From: Symsagittifera roscoffensis
Taxonomy: Eukaryota > Xenacoelomorpha > Acoela > Convolutidae
Assembly: GCF_963678635.1 (NCBI RefSeq)
Contig: NC_087062.1
Span: forward strand, 23,483,201 to 23,547,200
DNA length: 64,000 bases
Direction: 5' to 3'
A program made the position numbers and the translations under genes. This document shows positions 25,234 through 37,519 of this stretch, piece by piece. The notes beneath the pieces were generated by a model, which was given only the letters and a program-made list of their open reading frames with translations, searched no databases and was not told where the DNA came from. Position 1 is the stretch's first letter. Every line of letters starts with the position of its first letter.

Positions 25234-27012
25234 CGAGGACCGAATATCCCAAACCTCTAGAAGCTTTGAGATAAACTGAAATGAAATTACTGCAATGCTG
25301 ATGATAACCTATATCTATAAGAAATATGTCGGAAATTTCAGTCTATAGATGTTAGCCAGGGTACTAACGATTGAATGTGTTTCAGTCAGCGGTGGCTTTA
25401 AAGAGCTTTGATAGTTTCATTTTGATGTATAATGAACGAAAAAACCTTGAATTTTAGAGTATATGTTTGTGATGGGCTGCAATCCAAATTTGTTAAGTTT
25501 TCTCAAGTGGTGAAAAAATCGAAATTTTTGCTGAATGTATATTAAATGTTGCTTTAAATTTTTATTTTCTTACTGTGTGGAAATATTTTTGATGTAGAAT
25601 ATTTTGATGAGCAATTTCAATTGAGTGTTATATGTGTTTTGTTTTTGCTTTTTTTTCCTATTTGACTTCTGACGGATTTTATAAAAAAAAATAGTGATGA
25701 TACTTTTTGGCAAGGGTGAGTAAAAAAAGAAAGCTATAATCTTGTAGTAGCAGCCAGCAAATCAAACGTATCAACAGCAGTTAAAATTTCAATAACTAAT
25801 TTTCTTTGTATGTTGATAGTGAATTTGACTGAAATAACTTCCCCTTTCATTTTTCTACAAAAATTGATAAAATCTTGATTTTCTTTGAATTTACCATCTG
25901 GTGTTCATTCTGGTGGAAATAATTATTACTTTTTAATTAATTCTAAATAATAAGTTCTTGGAATGATTAACTGAATACAAAAAACACTTTCATGATTCTC
26001 ATATCACCAAAAAGTTCACTTTTTCTGCAAACGCGTAAAAATAACAAAGTAGCCAACTATTTTTGACTGGCTATCAGCTAATTTAAAAGTGGGTGCTAAG
26101 TTAAGTTAGCTGCTTAAGAGGCAATTATGTGTAGATTAACTTTACCTGTGTTAGGGGGAAGGGTACAAATTGGATAAAGATTGGACGGGCTCGACAGAGC
26201 AGTAGATTCAGTCGAAAGATCTGCAGGCCAAAAATTTACCTGTAATTTGATCACGCCTTGCTCTGCTCACATGATTCATATGTAATTGTTGACGAATTGT
26301 TGATTCACATGTAATTGTTGACGAAAACTTTTTCCGGAGCAGGCTTGGGTAAGTTCAAAATACTTGGAAATTTCAGATGCTGCGGGCCCTCGCAACACTT
26401 TCGAAAGGACTAAAAAAGGTTTGACACCTTCGCAATTTGCCCCATAAATGGTCTTTTTTTTCAATCAATTGTACTATAAAATGCTCCTAGACTTTGTAAT
26501 GTTTGAGCTAAACATATATGAATTTTTCAATAGCAGTTTGAAGAAGCATCTGGTGAGGTCGGCTAGCTGAACATGTCGGGTGGTTGAATCTTTTCACAAA
26601 GTTGGATGGAATTCAGGGTGCGATTGGGTCTTAAGAGGGGCAATAGGGGATAGGGCGGATTAGAGCCAATCAGAGTAGAGCTTCTCTCTTTATTGGCTCC
26701 TAATCGCCCATTAATTGATACACCCGCCCGATTTACTCCATACTGAAGACTTATCAGTTAGCATCATCAGTTTAGGTTTTATTATTTACCAATTGATGCA
26801 TAAATAGAAACAACTGCTGATTTTCGAAAATAAAAATCGGAAACTTCGTGATATCTCTTACTTTGATATCAACTCTTGGTTTTAATGAACAACACATTTT
26901 TTTTCGGTTGTTCCGAAAAGTTTCTAGAAAATTTCACATGTTGTTATGAATCATTGGATAGCTCTACGCGGTAAGAAAATTTTACATTTTTTTCACAGAA
27001 TATTTCAAGCAA
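25234..27012. other. Intergenic region between transporter and PRDM14
   Basis: No coding frame that I trust. A ~30-bp unit containing 'catgtaattgttgacga' is repeated in tandem about twice at 26275-26325. A slightly GC-richer stretch lies at 26600-26740 ahead of PRDM14. The rest is AT-rich with poly-T runs. The promoter of the PRDM14 gene presumably lies here. Confidence 0.4.
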
Positions 27013-30000
27013 ATGTCATTTATATCAAATAACTGTTGTTTCCATTTAGATCTCGGCGCTCATCTTTTCGCCCCACAACATTACGAAACTTTTCTTTTCT
27101 CCTCACAACACTCAGAAAAGGGGTCACAAAAACCGTGCCCAAACTCCGCAGCCCAATCCCAGCAGAACAATGTACACAACTTCGCCCTCGAGCTGGAAAA
27201 GTTCGTCGGACTATCAGCCGCATCTGCAGTTATTAACCCAGTCATTACGAGGTAAACTTTTATTTATAAATACCTGATTTATGCTAAAAAACCTAATTTG
27301 TCGGAATGAAAATTCCGCTTTTTTGTAGAAATTACTCGAGCTTCGGTTAAAATCAATTGATATCATTGAAAACAGTCTGAAACTTTCTTGTTTAAAATTA
27401 CTCTAAAAGAATGTTTAGAAGCCATTTTCTAAACAAATTAGCAACATGCAGAGGATTAAAAGTTCTGATGTTATAAAAAAAAATCCAGATACGCGCAGTT
27501 CTGGCAACAACTGCCCCTGTTCAAGTTCTACTGGCAGTTGGCAAGAGTGAACACCAATTCAGTCCCCGTGACGAGGAGCTATCAAGACTCGAATGATGTG
27601 AAACAGTACAAAGTACCCACAGGTAGTTTACTTTAAATTGAAACAAACGGACTTATTACTTTCTTATATTCATATAACCTTCGCAAGGATTTTTGATCAT
27701 GCGAACAATTATATTATCTTATATTACTATTAGTAATTATATTATATTAGTATTTTCACAAGGTACTACTCTACTACTGAAATTGGTCACACCTTCTTGT
27801 GGCATCACTGTACGACCAAAATCGGAAATATCTAGTCAAGGGACAAAAAAGTTTTCTTTTTGAAGCGATGAGTAATAAACGATTTTTTGCTTACTCATTT
27901 CTTTTCTCTGCAATTATTGAAGATACAGAATTAAAATTTTGATACATATTAATGAATTTATTTTAAGAGATCTCGTTTGACAAAATCTTGTTTCGCAAGC
28001 GTTTAATGACCAGGTAGTATTATAAACTTGAAGAGGTCTTCACTTTGCTGCAAAACTTGATTAAAAAGCTCCATAAGTTCAAGTTTACATGCTCGAAGTG
28101 TTCATTTGGAGGCCAGTCAAATGTTTTTCTCACAATTTTTTTTGAAATAATTGAAAAATTTTACTTTTTTTTAACATCAACAAATAGCTGAAACCGTTTA
28201 ATGACCACCCGGGTTGAGCTCACACTGAAAATTAGCAAAAAGAAAAGAAAAAAAAGCGATCGCCATCCATGAATTATCGATGTTCATTGCCACAACAGTA
28301 AATTTTATCGATATTTTTTCGCTAATTTGGCTTATTTTCAGCGATGAATCTGCGATAAAAAAAATCTATCAAAACGAGCAAAAATCGTGATGACAGAGGG
28401 GATGGATACCGCAGCCGGCAGCTTTGTAGACATGCATCTGCGCTATCAAGCATTATAATAACTCAAGTTAAAGGGCTTAGTAATAAAAACTCTCGGATCT
28501 TTTCAAGTTTCCCACCCCTGTGTTAAATTACAAAACAAAGATGTTCAAAAATTGTTCACGCGGCAGTTTGCATGTTAGAAATGTTCTAGAAATGAGTTCA
28601 CCTGTTCACGCTGAGACGTTTTACTGCAGTTACTAACTTGAAAAGTCATTTTAAATAAATTTTCAATTAATGACTTTCAGCAAAAATCAAAGGGGGGGAC
28701 TGGAAAAGAGCCAAGCTCTCATTTGAAAGCTATAGAATGAGTTAAAACTTCTTAAGTCTTAGTGATTATTTTCTACGGAATCATTACTGAAGTAGCTCTG
28801 GAACATCGCACATTTAGCTATGCAAAAAACTCTGAATTATTCATGAATCAGCTCTGGAAAATAGCGATCACTGGGATACTACATAAAAAGCGATAATTAG
28901 TGGTGGGCTTCAATCCGGGCAGTTAATGTTAATAACATGAAGAGGTCTTCCCTTTGCTGCAAAATTCGACTAAAAAAGCGCCATGAGTTCAAATTTACAG
29001 GTTCGAAAGGTTCATTTGGAAGCCAGTAAAATGCTTTTTTCACTAATTTTTTTGAAACACTTTACTTTTTACTTTTTTGAAATTTTACTCTTTTTTTTCT
29101 AAGATCAACAAATAGCTGAAAACGTCGGATAGTTTTTACGCTGTCAATGTACAGCAAACTGACAAAAGAAGGTGTTCCAGAAAGGATTTTGTAAAAATGC
29201 ACTGCTGATTCATCACAGTTCAACAATACTCATGTACCGAATGTTCAGACTGCACTTTAAGGTCTATTAAAAAAAAGGCAGAACAGATGACGAAATAATT
29301 GAAAAACGAAAACGAATTTTTTCTCATTTTTTCTTCGCTCAAATGCCAATGAAAACTACAAAAAGATTTGCCTAAGGTCTCGTATCCTAATAGTAAGACC
29401 AAATGACTTGATTTCAATCGGAACGCATCATTCTGCCGCTTACGCGTCTTATGAGAACGCAATACCTGAATTATCTCAAATAATTATCTCAATTTGCTCA
29501 AATTAGCAATTTACCTACCACCTAAAATTTACGAAAAATGATCACAAGAGAATTTTTTGTTTAGTTTTGAGGTTTAGACAACAAAGTGGTTCGGATAATA
29601 TAAAAAACTCATATTGAAAACGCATAGTTAAGAATTCAAAAATTTACTGAATAAAAAACCATCCCAAGCATAAATGTTCCGCTTTTTCTACAAATACGGA
29701 ACATTAAAGGGTCTTGATGTATTTTAAATTACATGTGTTTGAATTGTTTCCGAGCTTTGTTTGAAAAAAAACGCTTGTCTGCAATCAGTTTCTTTGCTTT
29801 ATTTGATCATTAAAAATCAAAATGAAAAGTAAGAACTGTGTTGGCGTGAAAATTTTTTTTCATAGGCAAGTGTTTTGTTTGTGTTTTTCTCATGTTTTAT
29901 ACCTGATAAGCAAAAAATTACATATCAGCTTGAAATTTGTTCAGATCTCGACACTGCCTGTGTCAATTTGGATCACAAAATTTCTCTCTCTCTCTCTCTC

Positions 30001-33000
30001 TCTCTCTGCAAAATTTAGCTGTTGTTTTTTTTTAAATTCCATTAGGCTGGCAGAAGGGGCCAAGGCATAAATACATTGAATCGACAAAAGCAGAGATGAC
30101 CATTTTTCAATGCCAGGCATAATGGTTTTTTGTATTGTTCTGTATATTGTTTTTGCGCAATATAAGGAAAAAAAACTATGTTTATGAGTCCCCGTATTAG
30201 AAAACTTTGAGCACAAAAGAGCAAATTCTCTTTGTTGCTTACCAGGATTTTTCATAAAAGAGATGACCTCTCTAATTATATTTTCAACTGACTTGTCAAT
30301 AATGCATTCGAAGCAAGATTTTGTAAAATCTGCAGGATTCAGAGAGCTGGTTTCAATCCTTTTCAAAAGACAAGGATTGCCAGTTGCTATGCAAGTAGCA
30401 CATATTGTTCCAACCAGATTCTTCGGAAAACCAATAAAAGTGTTTTTTTTTCTCTTTTTTTTTCATCAGACTATTGTTGTTTTTAGTGCCTGGTGGGATT
30501 TGATAACTATAAAAATGCATAGAAACATAATCAATTAGACATAATCGACATTTGCAATTAAGACAAAAATTGAGAAAATAAAGAACGAACTAGAAAATTT
30601 TTTATAACGGTTTTCGCATTTTTTAAAAACCCTTCATTGCCAAGGAAGCACTAAATTGTACATTCAAAACCAATATTCTCAGTAAAGTTAAACTTTTTCA
30701 GCCTGAAAATCTAAATAAAATTAAGTTTTGATAAAACAATCGTTACTCGATCGTTTTTCTTGCTCGAAATTCTACTGAAATCAAAAACTCTAAAACAACT
30801 TTTCTCGACACTGGGACAATTTTAATGTTTTTCGAATCACGACTGACAGGATTTTAATCTGGCATATCAGCCGAACCATTCCGATGATTATTTGTGGTAC
30901 CTGATATTGGATGGAAAAGGAAAAAAAACATAAAAAAAAAACACACCCGAATACAAAGTTTCCTCCTCATTTTCAATGATCGAAACAAAAATTTACTAAG
31001 TCACAACTTAAAAAAAATTACTTTCCAAAAGGTAAAGGCAGTTTTTGTTCGCGTTATCGAGATTAAAAAACCAAGGAAAAACCATAACCCCGGGTCAAAA
31101 CTGGCGTTTTCAAAACTTCACAAAATCTTTATTTAGGCCTGACCTTAATAACTCTTGAGCACAGTGATGGGAGTGTGTGTAAGACAGTGATCTACAATGG
31201 CCACACACCCCTCCCTAGAGGAAGCCAAGTGGGGGGATCACTTGAGGGCAGGAGGGTTAAGGCGGACAAGATACCTGCAGATACACTCATGCAGAAGCGG
31301 CGACCCATTTGGGAGGTGGGCTATCCGTTTCTTTACTAAGTGATTCTAGTTGTAAAATGTTTCGTTTTTTTTATCCCACTACCACCTTTGTCCATCATGT
31401 ACAAAAATCGTCTCAAATGAGTAATACCAGGAATTCAAAAATGTTTAGAATGGTGCCTTCTAACTGGACTTACCTTTACAGTTTACCTGGGAACACTTAC
31501 TTGGCCTGAGAAAATATGGATTTGGCCGAGTTAAATTTGATCCGAAAAAAAGTAACCATTCATTTATTCCATTCATAACACGAAGTAAATTCATTCGTAA
31601 AGTTTTATTCATAACACGATTTTTTCATTTAATAATTATTTCATTCAAATACATGAAGTAAGTTAAGCCGTACAACATTGAAAAATCGAATTTGAAAAAG
31701 TGAGGCTCTTAATTGTACTGTCCAGTTTGGCAGTTATTTAGCTTCAGTTAGAGCAGCTCCTTAACTCTTTCTATCAAACATTTCATAATCACATTTCATA
31801 GGTCATGAAAGGCCTCCAAGTGGATCACTTCATGGACCTCTCGTTCCCGGGCTCAAACTGGACCCGCTTTGTGAGGAGTGCGAGGTACTCTGGGGGTCCT
31901 GTCTCGAACGAGTACAACCTTGAACTCAGCCAGAGGGGAAATGAGCTGTACTTCATCGCCAGGCACAACATACAACCGGGTAAATTAAATGAGTTGTCTG
32001 GAGACCTTGAAGTGGCCTATGCTTTTGTATTTCAATCGAGAACAAAAAATTATTATAGACTTATTACAAAACTGAACCTTTTCTCGATATATACTTACAT
32101 TGATACATACATTGATATCTATTAACAGGTACAGGTTACCATTTTAGAAAGTTTGTTGACCTAAATGCATAAACACCGATCACTTAAATTAAAGAAATAA
32201 TAATAAAAAAGCTCAGGTGGTTCTTTGAAAATTCTGGTGTTCGTAACCACTATCATCCATTTTTTTGCTTACACATAAAACATAATGCTTAAAACAAAAA
32301 ATGTGATCATTTTATTACTCTTTTAATTGAAAAAGTAACCTGATAATTTTTCTATTGTGGCTAGAATAATCTGAAGTAATGAAAGCTGAAGTTCATGAAA
32401 AAATAGGGATATCTAAGCCTCACTTGTGATTTCTGAAGAAAATCCAATTTTCGGCACGAATCTATCCGGCCGAAAATAAGATAGCGTGACGAACAGACGG
32501 TGTACCTTATCTGAAATTACTCTGTGAGTGAGCCACCCCGGGCTTAAACTCACAATTTTCTACAAAAGAACTAAAAAAAAACTTTGTAGCTTCACTTCAA
32601 TTTGACTTCGTTTTAAGAACGAGATTGCCTACTAAAAGTTTCAATTTTCTAGGTGAGCAGCTGATGGCGTGGTATGGTGACAACTATAACATTGTAATGG
32701 GGGTTGTAGTGGGGCTAAAACCCATCCTCCCCTCAGCTCAAATTGAAGGCGAACGAACAAGACTTGAGAAAACGGACCAGTTTGCAATTAAACGGCTCAG
32801 AATTCAAACAAATCTATCAAGCAGAAAACTTTTGGCTAAAAATCCAGGTGATGTACAAAACTTCGTTTCAGTTCTTATGCTTAGGCTGAAATCTAAGCTT
32901 TCTCATAAAAATAGAAAAATATTTGAATTTCAATAAATAATCAAGCTTAAATGTTTCACAGCTGATGATAAAGAATTTTATCATGACTTTTTACAGATTT

Positions 33001-34630
33001 CTGCCCAGTAGCAAAACTGCCCAAACTAACCCCCACTGAAATCCAAACTCCGGTCATGGTCCCAAGTGGTTCCCCCACTGATTCTGCTGCAGGAGAGGGG
33101 GAGGGCTATCCGTGTGGAAGGTGTGGGAAGGTGTTCGCCTATCAGTACTACAGAGATAAACACCTAAAGTACACCAGGTTAGTAGCTTTGCTTTCATGTT
33201 TTTTATAATAAAAAACAAATATTGAGCAAAACGTGCAAACTAATTTATTCAGATTTTCAAGCCGGTTTCATAACTACGCCATTTTACTCCAAAACCATTG
33301 GCCGAAAAGCCAAATTAAACTAAGGCACGTTGTCTCGAAAGCCACAAATTAAAAAAAAAATACAAGGATAGCCGGTTGCTGCGCAATTAGCACTGAATGT
33401 TGCGACCACATTGAACCAAGAAAATATTCAAAGCAGTCGGAACATCAACAAGAACTTCGATTCAGAGAGCAGCCCGGTTTTTTTACTGGAACAGTTTGTG
33501 ACCCCATGAATGTGTGTCTCTATGCTTTTTTCGTTAAAGATTGCTGGTTTGGGAAAAGCTGCCTCAAGCTCAAGCAACAAATTTGGAGCACCAACATCTG
33601 GATAGTACTTCGTATATTGTCGTATATCTGGATAGTACTTCGTATATTGTCGTATATCTGGATAGTACTTCGTATATTGTCGTATATCTGGATAGTACTT
33701 CGTATACTATATCTGTGTTGCAGGTGCATCGACCGAGGCGATCGGAAGTTTCCCTGCTCGCTGTGCACGCGATCATTTGAGAAGAGAGACAGGCTGAGAA
33801 TACATGTACTGCACGTGCATGAGAAACACAGACCCCACAAATGTGCAGTTTGTGGCAAGTTGAACATTATGATTAACATTTTGAAAACGTAATCAAAACG
33901 AACACTAAAAAATCGGAAATTGTAATGCTAAAAAAATCGTCGTTGTTTAACTTTTCGCTTGTTATTCTATTTTCTTTTCAAATCCTCACTGACTTATAGT
34001 GATTTAGTGCTGTTTTAAATAAGGGTTTATTTTTTGCAGGGAAGACGTTTTCGCAGTCGTCCAGTCTCAACAAGCACTTCCGCGTGCACTCGGGAGAGAG
34101 GCCGTACAAGTGTGTGTTCTGCTGCAAGAGCTTCACCGCCTCCTCCATCCTCCGCACTCACACACGACAACACTCGGGCGAGAAACCATTCAAGGTCAGT
34201 CCTCAGTTCATTTCAGAGGTCGATGAAAGTTAAAAGATTGTCAATAACAACAGATATTTCAATAATAAAATTTCAATATTTCAAGTTATAAGATAGTTCA
34301 AGATCAGATTTTAAATTTTTAATATGATTTTAATGATTAAACCAGCTTGCTGTTTTAAGGTTTCTTTAAACGCAACTCAGTCAGTCATATCAATTGCTTG
34401 TTGACGAATGCTGAAGTTGCTGCTGACTTGGATAACTCGTAATTGATCGCATTTTGCCTGTTATGTTTCAGTGTCGATTCTGTCCGAAGTCGTTTGCGTC
34501 GCACGCGGCACATGACAGTCACGTGAGGAGGACCCACCCGGAGGAGAGTCTTTTGGAGTGTCTCAAGTGCGGACTGAAGTTGGAGTCACGCAGACTACTC
34601 AACATGCACATCACAATCAGCCACAAATGA
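27013..34630 (+). CDS. PRDM14: PRDM14 orthologue: PR domain plus six zinc fingers, 9 exons
   Basis: Exons: 27013-27251, 27489-27622, 31137-31315, 31802-31979, 32653-32847, 32997-33177, 33724-33854, 34040-34194 and 34472-34630. They total 1551 nt (516 residues plus TGA), with phase kept at all eight junctions. Residues ~125-265 form the PR (SET-like) domain, with [19 protein letters not shown] and [10 protein letters not shown]. Fingers begin near residues 346, 378, 407, 435, 463 and 490. The finger block ([65 protein letters not shown]) matches vertebrate PRDM14 almost word for word as I remember it. PRDM14 is a nuclear DNA-binding regulator of germ-line, pluripotency and neural programmes. 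The ATG at 27013 gives a length near the human protein (571). An acceptor-like TTTAG ends at 27049 in the same frame, so the first exon could instead start at 27050 with an upstream exon missed. Intron 7 has a GC-AG boundary (donor at 33855). Confidence 0.92.
28019..29130 (+). repeat. Pair of ~190-bp diverged direct repeats in PRDM14 intron 2
   Basis: 28019-28200 and 28930-29130 share blocks in the same order: 'gaagaggtcttc', 'ctttgctgcaaaa', 'gttcatttgga', 'ccagt.aaatg' and 'atcaacaaatagctgaaa'. They are roughly four-fifths identical by eye. Non-coding. Confidence 0.6.
29215..30860 (+). repeat. Dispersed repeat family A, copy in PRDM14 intron 2
   Basis: Shares ordered blocks with 35465-36010, 42355-43480 and 51095-51620: a 'cagactgc.ctttaa' block, 'aaaaatgatcaca', 'caaggattgccagttgctatgcaagtag' variants, 'cttgctcgaaa' and 'cgaatcacgactgacagg'. 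No coding capacity is visible, so a non-autonomous transposon is likely. A (CT)n tract lies at 29982-30008. The rest of intron 2 (27623-31136) shows only low-complexity AT-rich DNA. Confidence 0.5.
32454..32530 (+). repeat. LTR fragment related to the giant retroelement, in PRDM14 intron 4
   Basis: About 77 bases matching, with roughly five mismatches, the end of the LTR as read on the retroelement's sense strand (complement of about 3745-3822). It includes the block ATCTATCCGGCCGAAAATAA and GATAGCGTGACGA. It shows that this LTR family, or a source of its 3' part, has been present at other sites. Confidence 0.8.
33360..33430 (+). repeat. Fragment of dispersed repeat family A in PRDM14 intron 6
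   Basis: Carries 'acaaggatagccggttgctg' followed by 'gcaattagcac', the most recognisable block of family A (also near 30370, 43180 and 51100). Confidence 0.5.
33597..33712 (+). repeat. 30-bp tandem repeat, about 3.8 copies, abutting PRDM14 exon 7
   Basis: Units start at 33601, 33631, 33661 and 33691, each gatagtacttcgtatattgt plus ten bases; the first three are identical and the last is truncated. The array ends only about 10 bases before the acceptor of exon 7 (AG at 33722-33723), so it probably includes or displaces the branch point. Confidence 0.9.
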
Positions 34631-34791
34631 GGGAAATAAGAGAACAATTGAAAAAAAAACAAGAAAATAATTCGAGAAAATATCTGTCAAAATCAGGATT
34701 GGACGATCGGCGGCAAAAAGAAAAAAAATCAGGGAAAATGTGTACAGCATAATACAACAAACATGATGCAAAAATCAGCTATCAAATCTCA

Positions 34792-34797
34792 AATAAA
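34792..34797 (+). terminator. Candidate polyadenylation signal of PRDM14
   Basis: AATAAA 162 bases after the stop codon in an A-rich 3' region. Confidence 0.4.
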
Positions 34798-35464
34798 AAA
34801 AGTATAAAAAAATTGTTATGATCAAAAAAAACAAAGCCGATACAGTTGAAAATTCATGATTAAAAATTACCAATCTAGTCATTTGACAATTTGAACAAAA
34901 CATGGTTTCATAAATAGTTTAAAAGCATATTAGACTCCCGAATTTGTTCAAATTAATTTACCAGTTATTATGGTTTTCCAGATGATGAATTCATATTTTA
35001 GAGAACTATAACTTTGTAAATACTTTGATTTCTTTAATCTCCCTCAAGCTTCAATTCACCCAGCTCAAAATAATCATTCATATTTTTTAAACACAATATT
35101 ATAATTTATCAATGTTTTGTTATGATTTTTTTTGCAGACTATCCGGTGAAAAATGCAATGTGTTTTAAAATTTATATGAAAATTTTTACGAGTCACAAGT
35201 TTCGTAAAAAATATCTTCGTGCTAGTGTTTTTTTAATTGCTCTTTTGCTATTAAAAAGCACCGAGGTCAAAGTTGCGCAAAAAAACGAAGTGACCAACAA
35301 AAAAAGTCGTTGAAAAACTTATCTTCAAAACACGCAAAACGCAAAATAAAACACATTATGTTGCAAAAAAACGCTCAGCATTAAAATGAGCAAATTTCAA
35401 CTCATATTGCGCAAAACGCAACCAAGATGGCGCTAGATTAAAATAAAAAACATTTCAAGAACAA

Positions 35465-36010
35465 AAATTGGACTGTCGGATTTGTTGCTCGCCAAATGGT
35501 GAACACAAGCAACCAAGACTACTAGTATCAGGGCGAAGCCCAGCATATTTCTACTGCCTTTTAAAATTTATGGAAAAGTGTCAAAAATGGGAAAATTACT
35601 TTTTTGTTATTTCGTTTTTCAAAAACCATAACTTCGCACTCAATGAAAGGCACAAAGTGATACTTTAGCATATAGCAAACTACTTAATAGAGCAAGAAGT
35701 ATGCCTCCAACTAATTTGAAACGATTTCAAACACGGATTTTATTTCCGCTCACGCAATAATAGCACGAAATATATTGCGCGGTAATTATACGAATCTGGC
35801 CAAATTGGCAATCTTCAAACCCCCATAAATTTTGAAAAAATGATCACAGGTGAAATGTTTTTCAATTTGAGCTCAAGAGAAAAAAGTTTTTGGATGACAT
35901 AAAAGAACTGTCAAAAAATCTAGTTGGAAACTTCGTCTGGAGAGTAAAAAACATCACGAGCACAAATCTTCACGAGATATTTGAACAATAACATTATAAT
36001 TCTATATACA
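35465..36010 (+). repeat. Dispersed repeat family A, second copy
   Basis: Contains 'gggcgaagcccagcatattt', 'ctactgccttttaaaattta', 'aaaaaatgatcacaggtgaa' and neighbouring blocks shared with 42355-42760. The surrounding stretch 34800-36430 otherwise shows only AT-rich DNA with no supported gene. Confidence 0.5.
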
Positions 36011-36429
36011 TCGGTTCTTAAATGCATTTAGCTAAACCAGTTTTTTTTAATGTTGTGGTCCTAAATGGAATGGCAATAAGAAAGTATGCACTTCCAGGTA
36101 ATTTAGTTGATCACCAAGAAAAAAGCTAGAAAAGAAACAAAGCGAGCAAAATAGTAATTGAAATGTAACAACTCAAGCAAAATAAAATAAAAAAACTCCA
36201 TTTTTTATGGAAATTTGGAATCGCTGTATCAATATACAGCAAAGTGGTCAAATTTTTATACCTATATTCAATTTTCTTGAGATTGAGTAAATGTGATCGA
36301 GTTGCTAGACCCAACTTATGTTTTTTTTAAATTTATGATCTGGATTGAACTATAGCGATTGCCTTTTGACCAATCTTGATGTATTTTTCACTATATTTGA
36401 CGACCAATCTTCGAAGACTTTCTAGTCAA

Positions 36430-36640
36430 CCATCCCGGAGGTCTAACCCAAAGGTTAGGTATTTAGGTTGACAAGAGCGCATATATCCAGCGCCCCTTAC
36501 TCTATGGCTTACTTGAAAGAGCTCACCTTGTAGCTACAAACTGTAGCACACGTGCGATTGGAACCATCAATCATATAATTGCTGGACACCATCACTACCG
36601 GATTGCCACAAAACCACTCCATGTGATTTGAAAAGTTACT
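36430..36640 (+). repeat. Diverged copy of the 'gaggtctaaccc...accatcactacc' repeat
   Basis: Resembles 50112-50330 and 54581-54800: 'aggtctaacccaaaggttag', 'gagctcaccttgta', 'acgtgc.attggaacc', 'ataattgctgg', 'caccatcactaccg'. An older member of the same repeat family. Confidence 0.55.
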
Positions 36641-36879
36641 TCTACTCGACCCAAAACTTTGTCTCTGATAACAATTTTTGATCGAGAAATGGCTTTCTCC
36701 TTGTGTTCAAATTGCAAAAAGTGAACAAAACAACAAAGTACATCAATTGAACTCTATGATAACATAGAGAATATTTATGATGTTTTTTTCCGCTTGTCTT
36801 CATAGTCTTTAAACCACAATGCGACTTTTATATTCGAGTTCATGGTGATATTTTGTCTAAGAACTGATCCAATATCAAC

Positions 36880-37260
36880 AGTGGCGGATTTACGAGGGAC
36901 GCCCATCCCTCACAGGGATTCAACCCTTGACTACCCAAAAGTCCCCCCATTTTAAGACTTCCCGTTTTAGCTGGCTGGCTCTCAAATTTTTCAAAAGGCG
37001 CCAATATAGACTTTATTCGAGAAGGGAGTGCGCGCCGAAAAAAAAACATTTTTTTGGTCAAAACTGTTCAAATAGTTTCCAACATTTTTTTAGATTGCTT
37101 CTTCAAAAATTCAATTGCGACGCAATAAATTTGGCTAAAACATGTGTTTCTCAAACTGATTTATGAGAGCTCAGAAATTCAATTTAGTCGACCTACAAAT
37201 TTTTTTTTGAAAATCCCCCCCCCCCCCCCCCCCCCCCCTCGAGAAAATTTTAGATGTGTC
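36880..37260 (-). repeat. Interspersed G-tract family copy, inverted, with a ~30-base C run
   Basis: Reverse orientation relative to 1450-1740 and 2640-2870: 'ggcgccaatata', 'gggagtgcgcgccgaaaaaa'. It ends in an uninterrupted run of about 30 C near 37208-37238 followed by 'tcgagaaaat'. No gene here. Confidence 0.55.
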
Positions 37261-37519
37261 CAGAATAAAAACCAGGCTTTTTTCACAGATAAAGCGAACC
37301 TAATCTTTCAAAGCTTCTCATGTTTCATTGCACGCTCTAGGAAATATATGACTGCAGTTTTGATTACTGATAAATTCAAATTTTCAGCTAATCCGGTTAA
37401 AAAACGGCGGTGCTTAGCTATTAAATTATAACGCGCTTCATTATTGATCCAGAAAGGCGACTAACTACAAAAAATGAAGTTACACAAATGTTCATAAAAA
37501 AATTTGTGATTCATCTTGT

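Noticed and set aside
27036-27236. Frames in other phases over the first PRDM14 exon
   Set aside because: Only the frame from 27013 joins the next exon in phase and leads into the PR domain.
29941-30366. 141-codon minus-strand frame with an Arg-Glu repeat in PRDM14 intron 2
   Set aside because: The Arg-Glu run is the translated (CT)n microsatellite and the rest is dispersed repeat family A.
33597-33712. Regularly spaced 30-bp units considered as a CRISPR array
   Set aside because: The units are directly adjacent with no spacers and lie in an intron of an animal gene; this is a simple tandem repeat.
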